Below are positions 6,567 through 14,034 of a stretch of DNA of 15,544 bases, piece after piece. Within the stretch, counting starts at the first letter, position 1. Each line of letters begins with the position of its first letter. This stretch comes from CAZQQN01 sp964549595. GTDB lineage: Bacteria > Bacteroidota > Bacteroidia > CAILMK01 > CAYYUA01. The notes beneath the pieces were generated by a model. That model ran no database searches and was not told the origin of the DNA. It saw nothing but the letters and a program-made list of their open reading frames with translations. Location: NCBI GenBank assembly GCA_964549595.1, contig CAZJWK010000067.1:1-15544 (forward strand), read 5' to 3'. Position numbers and translations under genes: made by a program.

Positions 6567-7652
6567 TTATTTAGGAGCCCTTATGATTAATATTAAGGCA
6601 ATAATGAAGAAAATAATATTAGGAATCCAAACAGATAAAAGCGGGGGAAAACCTGCCTTTGTCGCAAATGTCGTTGAAAGTTGTAAAAAAAGGATGTAGG
6701 CAAAAGCCATTAAAATGCCCAATCCCAAGTGCAAACCCATACCTCCGCGAATTTTTCTGGATGCCAATGCAAAAGCCAATAATACCATGACAATGGTGGC
6801 AAAAGGCATCGATGTCCTTTTATGAAGTTCAACACTGTATAAATCCACTTCAGCCTCACCCCTCATTTTTTCTAAACTTATAAACTTCCTGAGTTCAGGA
6901 TTAGTCATGGCTTTAATACTGTAATGTTTCCTTCCAAAATCCTTAGGTTTAATCGGTAAAGTCAATGCCAGACTGTCCCCGGTTTTAACCCGCTCCTGGG
7001 TTTCATTGAAATAGCGTATTCGCCAGTCCACAGCCATCCATTTACCCAGGTTATAATTCCATACCAGCTTTTGGGATTGAATCTTGTAATTCATTTCCTG
7101 TTCATTGGTAAATTTTTCAAGGGAAAAACGATAACCCGTGCTATCCGGGTAATTAAAACCTTCCATGTACATGAAAACATCGTCATACAACTGCCGGTGA
7201 ATGTGATTCTCGCTATGCTGATAATTGCTTATGATATATTGAGCACGAAACTCATTGATACCCTTATTCGCATCAGGAATCACATAACTATGCATGTAAA
7301 ACGAAACCCCTGTCATAACAGCACCTACTATCAGATAAGGCACTAATAACCTGTAAAAACTTACCCCGCTGGAAAACATAGCAATGAACTCCGTACTGTA
7401 TGCCATACGGGAGGTAAAATATATAGCAGAAATGAAAATAAATAGGGGGCTAAAAAGATTAATAAAATAGGGTAAAAAATTGAAGTAATAATCAAAAATG
7501 ATCTCATGAACGGTAGGACCATTTTTCTTGACAAAATCTTCAATCTTTTCCGAGAGGTCTACTACGATTATTATCAGGAGAAAAAGGGTCAGGCAAAAAA
7601 TAAAGGTGACCAAAAAATTCCAGATTATATACCGGTCTAATTTTTTCAGCAT
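6567..7652 (-). CDS. LptF/LptG family permease (YjgP/YjgQ)
   Basis: Inner-membrane subunit of the LptB2FG transporter, which extracts lipopolysaccharide from the inner membrane and passes it to the periplasmic Lpt bridge. The 361 residues show the family layout: three membrane segments at about 11-31, 60-80 and 101-121, a periplasmic beta-jellyroll domain (about 125-270), and three C-terminal membrane segments (about 283-299, 304-330, 338-357). The conserved ELHKRTSMPFATIVMVLLAF (275-294) opens the second membrane half. LptF and LptG cannot be told apart from this reading. Its ATG begins one base after the tgt stop codon (TAATATG), so translation is probably coupled. A paired Lpt permease and the LptB ATPase must be encoded elsewhere. 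Confidence 0.92.
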   Translation of the reverse strand: MLKKLDRYIIWNFLVTFIFCLTLFLLIIIVVDLSEKIEDFVKKNGPTVHEIIFDYYFNFLPYFINLFSPLFIFISAIYFTSRMAYSTEFIAMFSSGVSFYRLLVPYLIVGAVMTGVSFYMHSYVIPDANKGINEFRAQYIISNYQHSENHIHRQLYDDVFMYMEGFNYPDSTGYRFSLEKFTNEQEMNYKIQSQKLVWNYNLGKWMAVDWRIRYFNETQERVKTGDSLALTLPIKPKDFGRKHYSIKAMTNPELRKFISLEKMRGEAEVDLYSVELHKRTSMPFATIVMVLLAFALASRKIRGGMGLHLGLGILMAFAYILFLQLSTTFATKAGFPPLLSVWIPNIIFFIIALILIIRAPK

Positions 7653-7653
7653 A

Positions 7654-8784
7654 TTAACGTTTGTGGGTTAAGTAAGGAATGATGTCATTTTTCCATTTCA
7701 CAAAATCCCCATTTTGAATATGGTCTCTGGCTTCTTCCGTTAACCATTGGTAAAATACCAGGTTATTTAAGGTGGCAATTTGCGGGCCTAAATATTCCTT
7801 TGCGTAAAAAAGGTGGCGAACATAGGCCTTTGAATAATAATCATCCAGGTAACTAAGCCGAGAGTCGTTAATAGGGCTAAAATCATTGGCCCATCGCTTA
7901 TTTTTGATATTCAAAATTCCACTTGGGGTATAAAGTAACCCATGTCTGGCATTACGGGTAGGTAAAACACAATCGAACATATCTATGCCCCTGTGAATAC
8001 TTTCCAGGATATTGGCAGGCGTCCCTACACCCATTAAATAACGGGGTTTTTCCCGGGGTAATAAATCGTCCAAATAAGCCGTAACCTCATAAAGGGTATC
8101 TACGGGTTCGCCAACCGATAAACCACCAATAGCCACACCATCTGAGGGCCTTTTATTGATAAATTCCGCTGAGCTTTTCCTTAAATCTTTGAAAACACCT
8201 CCCTGAACAATGGGAAATAAAAACTGGCGGTGACCATAGAGCGGTTTGGTATTTTCCATTCTTTCAAGACAACGATCCAACCACTTGTGGGTCAAATCCA
8301 TTGAGTCCTTAGTATATTGATAACTTGCTGGGTATGGAGGGCATTCATCAAACGCCATCAGGATATCAGCACCGATACTTCTTTGTATATCGATCACTTT
8401 TTCAGGGGTAAATTGGTATTCTGTACCATCAATATGAGAGCGAAAAATGACCCCTTCCTGATTAATCTGCCGTATTTGAGCCAGGGAATAAACCTGAAAT
8501 CCGCCTGAGTCTGTAAGCAGACTTCGGTTCCAGCCCATAAAAGCGTGCAGGCCTCCGGCCTTTTCAAGTACCTCAACCCCAGGCCGGAGAAACAGGTGAT
8601 AGGTATTACCCAGTATAATCTTCGACTGAACGATGGTTTCCAGTTCGCTTTGATGAATTGTTTTAACCGTGCCAAGCGTACCCACCGGCATGAAAACGGG
8701 AGTGGCTATCTCCCCATGGTCGGTTTTCATCAGGCCATTCCTTGCTGAACTGTCCTTTTGAGTCTGTTTAACTTCAAAATTCAT
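7654..8784 (-). CDS. tgt: tRNA-guanine transglycosylase lacking the zinc-site residues
   Basis: Exchanges guanine-34 of GUN-anticodon tRNAs for the queuine precursor preQ1. The active site is intact: TDSGGFQVYS (91-100) with D92, MAFDECPPYP (143-152), IVQGG (192-196), AIGGLSVGE (218-226), and MFDCVLPTRNAR (269-280) with nucleophile D271. Against Zymomonas mobilis TGT (D102, D280; zinc ligands C318, C320, C323, H349) the offset is 9 throughout, so the zinc ligands should be residues 309, 311, 314 and 340. Here they are Arg, Ser, Asp and Asn. The flanking sequence still aligns (YYSKAYVRHLF, ATLNNLVFYQ), so this is substitution, not deletion. The 376-residue length is normal. Tgt is probably still active, with the fold held without zinc. 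It is first in a unit with the Lpt permease. Confidence 0.95.
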   Translation of the reverse strand: MNFEVKQTQKDSSARNGLMKTDHGEIATPVFMPVGTLGTVKTIHQSELETIVQSKIILGNTYHLFLRPGVEVLEKAGGLHAFMGWNRSLLTDSGGFQVYSLAQIRQINQEGVIFRSHIDGTEYQFTPEKVIDIQRSIGADILMAFDECPPYPASYQYTKDSMDLTHKWLDRCLERMENTKPLYGHRQFLFPIVQGGVFKDLRKSSAEFINKRPSDGVAIGGLSVGEPVDTLYEVTAYLDDLLPREKPRYLMGVGTPANILESIHRGIDMFDCVLPTRNARHGLLYTPSGILNIKNKRWANDFSPINDSRLSYLDDYYSKAYVRHLFYAKEYLGPQIATLNNLVFYQWLTEEARDHIQNGDFVKWKNDIIPYLTHKR

Positions 8785-8827
8785 TCACTACTTAAAAATT
8801 ATTGGGGGATAGTAGTAAAAAAGGCAC

Positions 8828-8846
8828 TGACAAGGTAATTTTGTCA
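8828..8846. promoter_or_regulatory. Dyad symmetry over the glycosyltransferase promoter
   Basis: TGACAA (8828-8833) and TTGTCA (8841-8846) are exact inverted copies separated by 7 bases. The right arm overlaps the -7 box of the glycosyltransferase promoter. The site lies in the divergent spacer between tgt and the glycosyltransferase, so a bound regulator could affect both sides. The regulator is unknown, and a chance occurrence is possible. Confidence 0.35.
8836..8843 (+). promoter_or_regulatory. Predicted promoter -7 box for the glycosyltransferase gene
   Basis: TAATTTTG is an exact match to TAnnTTTG, placing the transcript start near 8850 and leaving a leader of about 32 bases. The -33 element is not clear. 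No equally good box points toward tgt. Confidence 0.45.
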
Positions 8847-8881
8847 AAACCTAATAACTCAAAAATCATACCCGGAGTGCT

Positions 8882-10012
8882 ATGTATCCCATAATCTCAG
8901 AACCTTTATTTATTGCTGCTGCTGGTATCTGGCTTATCCAGGTTTTTGTTAACCTGACCACCTTTAGAAAACTCATTTTTCAAAAACCGGATTGCAATCC
9001 ACCCGAAAGCCATCCTCAAGGTGTTTCAGTGATTATTTCAGCCAAAAATGAAGCCCTTAACCTCCGGGCAAATTTACCGGAAATACTAACACAAGATTTT
9101 AGTCCTTTTGAAGTCATTGTTGTCAATGACCAATCCGAGGACGGAACAAAAGAAATTGTTGAAAATTACCAGGCGCAATACCAAAACCTCAAATTGGTAA
9201 ACATCGAGGAACACGTAAAAAAACGAGCCGGAAAAAAATTCGCCCTTACCATGGGTATCAAAAAAGCGGAAAACGAGATCCTTTTACTTACGGATGCAGA
9301 TTGCCGCCCTGCGAGTAAGCACTGGATTTCCTTGATGCAAAGGCATTACAAGGATGAAAAGACCCAATTTGTAATAGGTTTTTCCCCTTATGAACCCAAA
9401 CCGAGCCCGCTAAACACTTTTATTCAATATGATACTTTCATGACGGCCTATTCCTATTTAGGCCTCGGAATGGCCGGAATGCCTTACATGGGCGTTGGCA
9501 GAAACCTTTCTTACCGGAAGTCACTCTTTATGGCCAATAAGGGTTTTGCCAAATACCAACATGTGCCTGCGGGTGATGATGATTTGTTTGTCAATGATCT
9601 GGGTAAAAAAGATAATGTCGCATTTGAGCTGTGCCCTGAAAGTTTTATGATTTCAAAACCGAAAGAAGCCATCAAAAACTGGTTCCGTCAAAAAAGCAGG
9701 CACCTAAGTGTAGGCAAATACTACAAAAAAAGTCATCAATTGGTATTAGGGTTATTAGGGTTAATCAATCTGGCTTTTTACCTCACTTTAGCCGCTTTAC
9801 TCATACAATATCCCACTCATTACCTTTCCTGGGGACTTTTAGGATTGAAATTAGTCAGTTTTAACGCTTTCACGCTACCTGTGTTGAAAAAGTTTCAGAT
9901 GCTTCATATCGGGCCTTATGCTTTTTTATTGGATCTTATTTACCAAACGCTTTATTTGTTCATTACGGGCACTTTTACCCTGTTTAAAAAGAAGATTAAA
10001 GGATGGTCCTAA
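8882..10012 (+). CDS. Membrane-bound family 2 glycosyltransferase
   Basis: A 376-residue inverting GT-A glycosyltransferase that probably builds a cell-envelope polysaccharide or glycolipid from a nucleotide sugar at the cytoplasmic face. One N-terminal membrane segment (about 8-27) is followed by the catalytic domain: VSVIISAKNEALNL (48-61), VIVVNDQSEDGT (78-89), the metal-binding LLLTDADC (134-141), and an acidic GDDDLF (231-236) as likely catalytic base region. RQKSRHL (269-275) stands where processive enzymes carry QxxRW, but Trp is absent. Three C-terminal membrane segments follow (about 287-307, 316-335, 345-367). Acceptor and sugar cannot be told. It overlaps rsmG by 10 bases. Confidence 0.9.
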   Translation: MYPIISEPLFIAAAGIWLIQVFVNLTTFRKLIFQKPDCNPPESHPQGVSVIISAKNEALNLRANLPEILTQDFSPFEVIVVNDQSEDGTKEIVENYQAQYQNLKLVNIEEHVKKRAGKKFALTMGIKKAENEILLLTDADCRPASKHWISLMQRHYKDEKTQFVIGFSPYEPKPSPLNTFIQYDTFMTAYSYLGLGMAGMPYMGVGRNLSYRKSLFMANKGFAKYQHVPAGDDDLFVNDLGKKDNVAFELCPESFMISKPKEAIKNWFRQKSRHLSVGKYYKKSHQLVLGLLGLINLAFYLTLAALLIQYPTHYLSWGLLGLKLVSFNAFTLPVLKKFQMLHIGPYAFLLDLIYQTLYLFITGTFTLFKKKIKGWS

Positions 10013-10641
10013 ACAATAAATCCATCATTCAGGAATACTTTCCGGAATTAGCACCAAGTCAGGTAAATCAACTAATTGAACTTGCCGCGGAAATCAGAGC
10101 CTGGAATGAAAAAATCAATGTCGTTTCGAGGAAAGATATAGACCATTTGTTTGAACGACATATTATTCATTCCCTTGCTTTAATGAAAATCACCCACTTT
10201 GTTCCGGGCACTTCCATTCTGGATGGGGGAACGGGGGGTGGTTTTCCCGGCCTCCCTTTGGCTATAGCTTTCCCGGAAGCCCATTTTCACCTGGTGGACA
10301 GCACGAGAAAAAAAATCAAAGTTGTGGATGCCATTGCTGAAAATTTAGCCTTGAATAATGTCAGAACAGCCCATTTAAGGCTTGAAAAAATCAAAAGCAC
10401 TTATGATTTTGTTTTAGGGAGGGCTGTTACCCATTTGCCGAAATTTTTAGCCTGGAGCTTGAAAAATGTCCGGAAGGGAAAGCAAAATCATTTTCCAAAC
10501 GGCGTCTTCTACTGGAAAGGAGGCCCTATTGAAGCAGAGGTCAATCAAAAATTTCCTGGGTATCAAATTTTTGGGTTACAAAATTACTTCCGGCTTTCCC
10601 GTCTTGAAGACAAGTACATTGTTTATGTGCCAAAAAAATGA
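10003..10641 (+). CDS. rsmG: 16S rRNA (guanine-527-N7) methyltransferase RsmG
   Basis: Methylates N7 of G527 in 16S rRNA using S-adenosylmethionine, in the cytosol on the small subunit. The family markers are clear: WNEKINVVSRKDIDHLFERHIIHSLAL (34-60, given in full only by position beyond its core), the SAM loop DGGTGGGFPGLPLA (74-87), HLVDSTRKKIKV (96-107), and GRAV (139-142). The 212 residues match the usual family length. The ATG at 10003 lies inside the last codons of the glycosyltransferase gene in another frame (10-base overlap), so the two are probably translationally coupled. A TGA stop follows a run of lysines, close to the terminator shared with the converging ferritin-like gene. 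Confidence 0.95.
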   Translation: MVLNNKSIIQEYFPELAPSQVNQLIELAAEIRAWNEKINVVSRKDIDHLFERHIIHSLALMKITHFVPGTSILDGGTGGGFPGLPLAIAFPEAHFHLVDSTRKKIKVVDAIAENLALNNVRTAHLRLEKIKSTYDFVLGRAVTHLPKFLAWSLKNVRKGKQNHFPNGVFYWKGGPIEAEVNQKFPGYQIFGLQNYFRLSRLEDKYIVYVPKK

Positions 10642-10647
10642 AATAAA

Positions 10648-10674
10648 AAGCCCCGGCTATTAAAACCAGGGCTT
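10648..10674 (-). terminator. Intrinsic terminator between rsmG and ferritin-like gene
   Basis: AAGCCCCGG (10648-10656) pairs with CCAGGGCTT (10666-10674), with one C/A mismatch, around a 9-base loop. On the minus strand it is followed by TTTTATTTC, a good T tract, so it mainly ends the leftward ferritin-like transcript. On the plus strand no T run follows immediately, so it is weaker for rsmG. Confidence 0.8.
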
Positions 10675-10702
10675 AGTACAAGTATTTGTTTTGGAATGAA
10701 TG

Positions 10703-11152
10703 TTACTTCATACCTTTTAAATAACCCTGAAATTCACTCAGGTGCTTTTCTTCATCGGCCATAAGGCTCACGGCGAGATCCTGGGTGACAAAATCTTCCC
10801 CGTCAGTCATGTTAACCACTTTCTTGTAATTTTTAATAGCATCATTCTCAGCTTCTATCACACCTTCAACAACGGCTTTTGCATCAGTAGTATCCTTGGG
10901 CGTTTGAAGCGAGTCTTGTTCAGCCTTAAAATCCTTTGAACAATCAACATAACCGCCTAATTCCTTAATACGAGCTGCCACTTGTTGTGCATGGCTAATC
11001 TCATCGGTGACTTCCTTTTCAAGGCTTTCTTTTATCTCCGCAGCCATTACCCCTTCCAGATTGACGGAATTGGCAATGTAGTTCATTACTGTTTCGATCT
11101 CTTTCCAATAGGATGCTTTAAGTGCTTGGATAATTTCTTCTTTTGAAGCCAT
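10703..11152 (-). CDS. Ferritin-like di-iron protein, bacterioferritin-related
   Basis: A 149-residue four-helix protein with two ExxH motifs: EISH (51-54) and EEKH (134-137), plus E18 in helix 1 and E100/E102 in helix 3. This is a ferritin-type di-iron site for iron oxidation and storage or peroxide protection. E18, E51 and H54 fall at the same numbers as in E. coli bacterioferritin. The haem ligand Met52 of that protein is Ile here, so haem binding is unlikely. I chose the ATG at 11152 (MASKEE) because it gives that numbering; an in-frame ATG at 11179 would add nine residues (MSNRKILKI). It lies 33 bases after the asparaginase gene on the same strand, probably in its operon, and ends at a good terminator. 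Confidence 0.88.
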   Translation of the reverse strand: MASKEEIIQALKASYWKEIETVMNYIANSVNLEGVMAAEIKESLEKEVTDEISHAQQVAARIKELGGYVDCSKDFKAEQDSLQTPKDTTDAKAVVEGVIEAENDAIKNYKKVVNMTDGEDFVTQDLAVSLMADEEKHLSEFQGYLKGMK

Positions 11153-11185
11153 AATTTTTAAAATTTTTCGATTTGACATTCACCG

Positions 11186-12202
11186 CTAATCCTTGTTCGG
11201 TCCAAAAACTGAGGGGTTCACTTCCACTGAACCTACTTCCCATTTGTTCCAATTTCTTAACGGTTTTTTGATGTACCCGTCTAATGGCTGTACTGTTTGG
11301 TCATCGACCAGGTACAATTCTTTTATCAATTTTTGTGCCACGGCATATTGGGGTCCCATTTTGCCATCATCAATCTTGATGGTTGCCCCCGATTCCTGAT
11401 CAGGAAAACCCAAAGAAAAAATACCCTCAGCACCCGTTTTACCTATTAATGCATTTTCCGTATTTTCCATTAATTCGGTGCAATACCGTTTCCGACCGGC
11501 AAGCATGTGCGGATGCTTTTGCACAGCTTTGATTAACATCTGGCATGCTTCATAGTGAGGATTGCCTTTTTGCCTGACTAAATTTTTATAGCCGGTCGCC
11601 ATCTGAAAAATTGACATGGCAAATATTGGCGCAGAACAACCATCCCTGGCTGATATTAAATCGGATTCCGATAATTCATGCATTTCCGCAATGACTTTCC
11701 TTACCGCTTTCTGAACAGTATGCTCATAATCCAGGTAATCATCCACAGAAGCTCCCCAATAACGGGATAATGTTAAAAAGCCGGCATGTTTCCCGGAGCA
11801 ATTATTGTGAATATCCTTTGGTGCCATTCCCTGTTCATAAAATTTTCTGCGATCCTCTCCCAAAGTTGGGTATTGGGGCCCACACTGCAGGGCTCCTTCA
11901 TCAAGGCCAATCTTGCTCAATATACTTTGAATAGCCCGGACATGTTCCGCTTCTCCATTGTGAGAACCACACATCACGGCCAGTTCCTTGTCGGTTATGC
12001 CAAAAGCTTCCACAGCACCACTCTCAACCAGCGGAATTTGCTGAAAAAATTTGAGGGCTGAACGCGGGAAGGTCATTTGCTCGGGATCCCCGGCTGAAAA
12101 AACCATTTCCCCTTCATGATTTACTACACAAATCGCTCCCCTGTGAAAACTTTCAACAACTCCATCACGAAAAGTCTGAACCAGTATGGGATTACCTGTC
12201 AT
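11186..12202 (-). CDS. L-asparaginase II, Rhizobium etli type
   Basis: Hydrolyses L-asparagine to aspartate and ammonia. It belongs to the Asparaginase_II family (R. etli ReAV type), unrelated to the E. coli enzymes and with a serine beta-lactamase-like fold. The key residues fall at the ReAV numbers: PRSALK with S48 and K51, CGS with S80, NNCSGKH with C135 and K138, and DGCSAP with C189. C135, K138 and C189 form the zinc site in ReAV; S48 and K51 are catalytic. At 338 residues it is close to the family length. No signal peptide is seen, so it should be cytosolic. It begins three bases after the stop of the outer-membrane protein gene and precedes the ferritin-like gene. Confidence 0.92.
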   Translation of the reverse strand: MTGNPILVQTFRDGVVESFHRGAICVVNHEGEMVFSAGDPEQMTFPRSALKFFQQIPLVESGAVEAFGITDKELAVMCGSHNGEAEHVRAIQSILSKIGLDEGALQCGPQYPTLGEDRRKFYEQGMAPKDIHNNCSGKHAGFLTLSRYWGASVDDYLDYEHTVQKAVRKVIAEMHELSESDLISARDGCSAPIFAMSIFQMATGYKNLVRQKGNPHYEACQMLIKAVQKHPHMLAGRKRYCTELMENTENALIGKTGAEGIFSLGFPDQESGATIKIDDGKMGPQYAVAQKLIKELYLVDDQTVQPLDGYIKKPLRNWNKWEVGSVEVNPSVFGPNKD

Positions 12203-12205
12203 GGT

Positions 12206-13936
12206 TTAAAAAAATTTATGCTTTTTAGCAAAATGGTAACGAAGGGCTCCACCCAAATAAAGATTGCGCCTATCTAATTTATCCAATTCACTTTCATTTT
12301 GGCGGAACCGGCCTTCGACTTCAAGAAATAAATTCGGCCAGGGTTCATAGCCAATGGTCACCTGGCCCCATTGCAAAATGGTTTCAACGCCCTGGCTAAT
12401 TCTATTCCCGTAATCCTGTTCTCTTTTATTGTAGGAAATCCTCACATTACCTCCCCAATTGGCATTACCCGTATCCGCTCCGTATTTAGCCCAACCGCCC
12501 CTCAACTTACCGTACCATCTTTTAAATGGCTGGTAACGAATTTCTGCGATCCCTTCCTGAAAATTGGCGCCCAATGGGTGAGCCAAAGGCTGGTTATAAT
12601 GGAGGTAATTCAATCCGGATTCCCTTTGTGAATAAAGGTAGGGCCTGGCTCCATTGTACTCCAATTGAAGGTCTAAATTTCCTACACCAAAAGCATCGAG
12701 GTATTTGGCACCCAATTGCCACCCATATTTGTTTCCCCACCACCCTTCACCACTTCTGAATTCATCAATTTTAAATTCATCAACGATAAACTGACCGTAT
12801 ACTTGTACGCCCTCAAAAGGTAAATAATCAGCATCCAGGCCAATTAAAATATTATCCGGGCTTCCCATGGAATGGTCTACAGACCGGTACAGAATAACGG
12901 GATTCAGGTAATTCAATTCAAAGCCCCTTCCATTGTTCCGGCTATCATGGAAAATTACCCCTTCAAAAAGGCCCAACTGAAGGTTTGGAAGTACATCCAG
13001 GCTTAAATGATGAAAAGCGCCGTATTTTTTATTGTAGGGTTCTTGTTGTAAGTCTTGACCCACAAATTCCGTAAAAATATTTTGGTAATCCAGAATCCCG
13101 ACCTGCGTTTGAAGGCGAAGGAAAAGGTAGTTCGGGCCAAAATCCGACAGCAATAATGACCTGTACCCCTGCCCTATAAAATGGTCGCCATGCCCAAACT
13201 CCAAATGGATATGCTCAGAAAGCTCAAAATCTATTGAACCAGTGGCATTTAAAAAATCATACCCTTTTTCATTGAAATCCTTCCAAAATCCAAACCCCGG
13301 TACAACCTGGTGACTATCCACATAAGCATCCACATAAGAAGGATAACGAACCTGGTTCTCAGTTAGGCGGAATTGAAAACCAATTGTTTCATCAACCCCT
13401 CCCCGGATAGAAATGCCTCTTGTATTCTGAAAAAGAAGTTCATCATCTTCCAAAGCTTTACCACCTGAAAATTTCAGAACCGGGTTGATGTAAAGCGAGA
13501 GCCCATTTCCCGCCAGGTCTTTGTTGCGGTAATCAAAAAGGATTTGTTTCCGCTGGTAAAAAGTGTTGAAAAGCCCCTGCGAGGGTTTCCGCAGACCTGC
13601 CCGATTTCCCACCGAGTCCCAGTATAGAGGGTTCAAACCTGCCAATTGGCGCAATTCATATCGGTCAACAGCAGAAATGTTGCTGGTATTTGCATTAAGA
13701 TAGGTCAAAAAAGTGTCCCGGAAAGCCTTCTTATCAGATAATGGTGCACGGGCAAAGGGCTTTAAGTGGGTGCCTAAGGTAGGGTAATGTTTACCCATTT
13801 TGATTTCCCATCTTTCCAAAGTATTTTCTGTAAAACTGTTTAAGGGGGCTTTCGGAACCTGGCCAAAGAACGCTTTAAATGGAAGCACAAATAAAATAAG
13901 GGTAATGAATGTATGACACGGTTTATAAAAGCCCAT
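12206..13936 (-). CDS. Outer-membrane beta-barrel protein, Wzi / RemB-like
   Basis: A 576-residue exported protein. The signal peptide at residues 1-25 (MGFYKPCHTFITLILFVLPF, then KAFFG before the likely cleavage site) is followed by a helical region with an LxPLYWDSVGNRAGLRKP-type segment. After that come repeated amphipathic strands with alternating aromatic residues, ending in an aromatic-rich HFAKKHKFF. The middle motif HGDHFIGQGYRSLLLSDFGPNY-like stretch and length suit the capsule-assembly Wzi family, which includes the gliding protein RemB of flavobacteria; this is recognition by feel, not a search. Likely a 14- to 18-strand barrel handling surface polysaccharide. The ATG at 13936 is chosen over a TTG at 14005 because it gives a clean signal peptide. 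Asparaginase starts three bases beyond its stop. Confidence 0.75.
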   Translation of the reverse strand: MGFYKPCHTFITLILFVLPFKAFFGQVPKAPLNSFTENTLERWEIKMGKHYPTLGTHLKPFARAPLSDKKAFRDTFLTYLNANTSNISAVDRYELRQLAGLNPLYWDSVGNRAGLRKPSQGLFNTFYQRKQILFDYRNKDLAGNGLSLYINPVLKFSGGKALEDDELLFQNTRGISIRGGVDETIGFQFRLTENQVRYPSYVDAYVDSHQVVPGFGFWKDFNEKGYDFLNATGSIDFELSEHIHLEFGHGDHFIGQGYRSLLLSDFGPNYLFLRLQTQVGILDYQNIFTEFVGQDLQQEPYNKKYGAFHHLSLDVLPNLQLGLFEGVIFHDSRNNGRGFELNYLNPVILYRSVDHSMGSPDNILIGLDADYLPFEGVQVYGQFIVDEFKIDEFRSGEGWWGNKYGWQLGAKYLDAFGVGNLDLQLEYNGARPYLYSQRESGLNYLHYNQPLAHPLGANFQEGIAEIRYQPFKRWYGKLRGGWAKYGADTGNANWGGNVRISYNKREQDYGNRISQGVETILQWGQVTIGYEPWPNLFLEVEGRFRQNESELDKLDRRNLYLGGALRYHFAKKHKFF

Positions 13937-14034
13937 GATTAAAGACTTTAAGAAAAGGATTGGGACCGGGTAAATCTTACAGCATCCAATTTGTTTCCGC
14001 TGCAAAAATGTAAAACTTCTGTGAATTCATTCAT

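Noticed and set aside
13937..14005. A longer N-terminus for the Wzi/RemB-like protein from a TTG at 14005.
   Set aside because: It would place 23 residues ahead of a clean signal peptide; the ATG at 13936 fits better.
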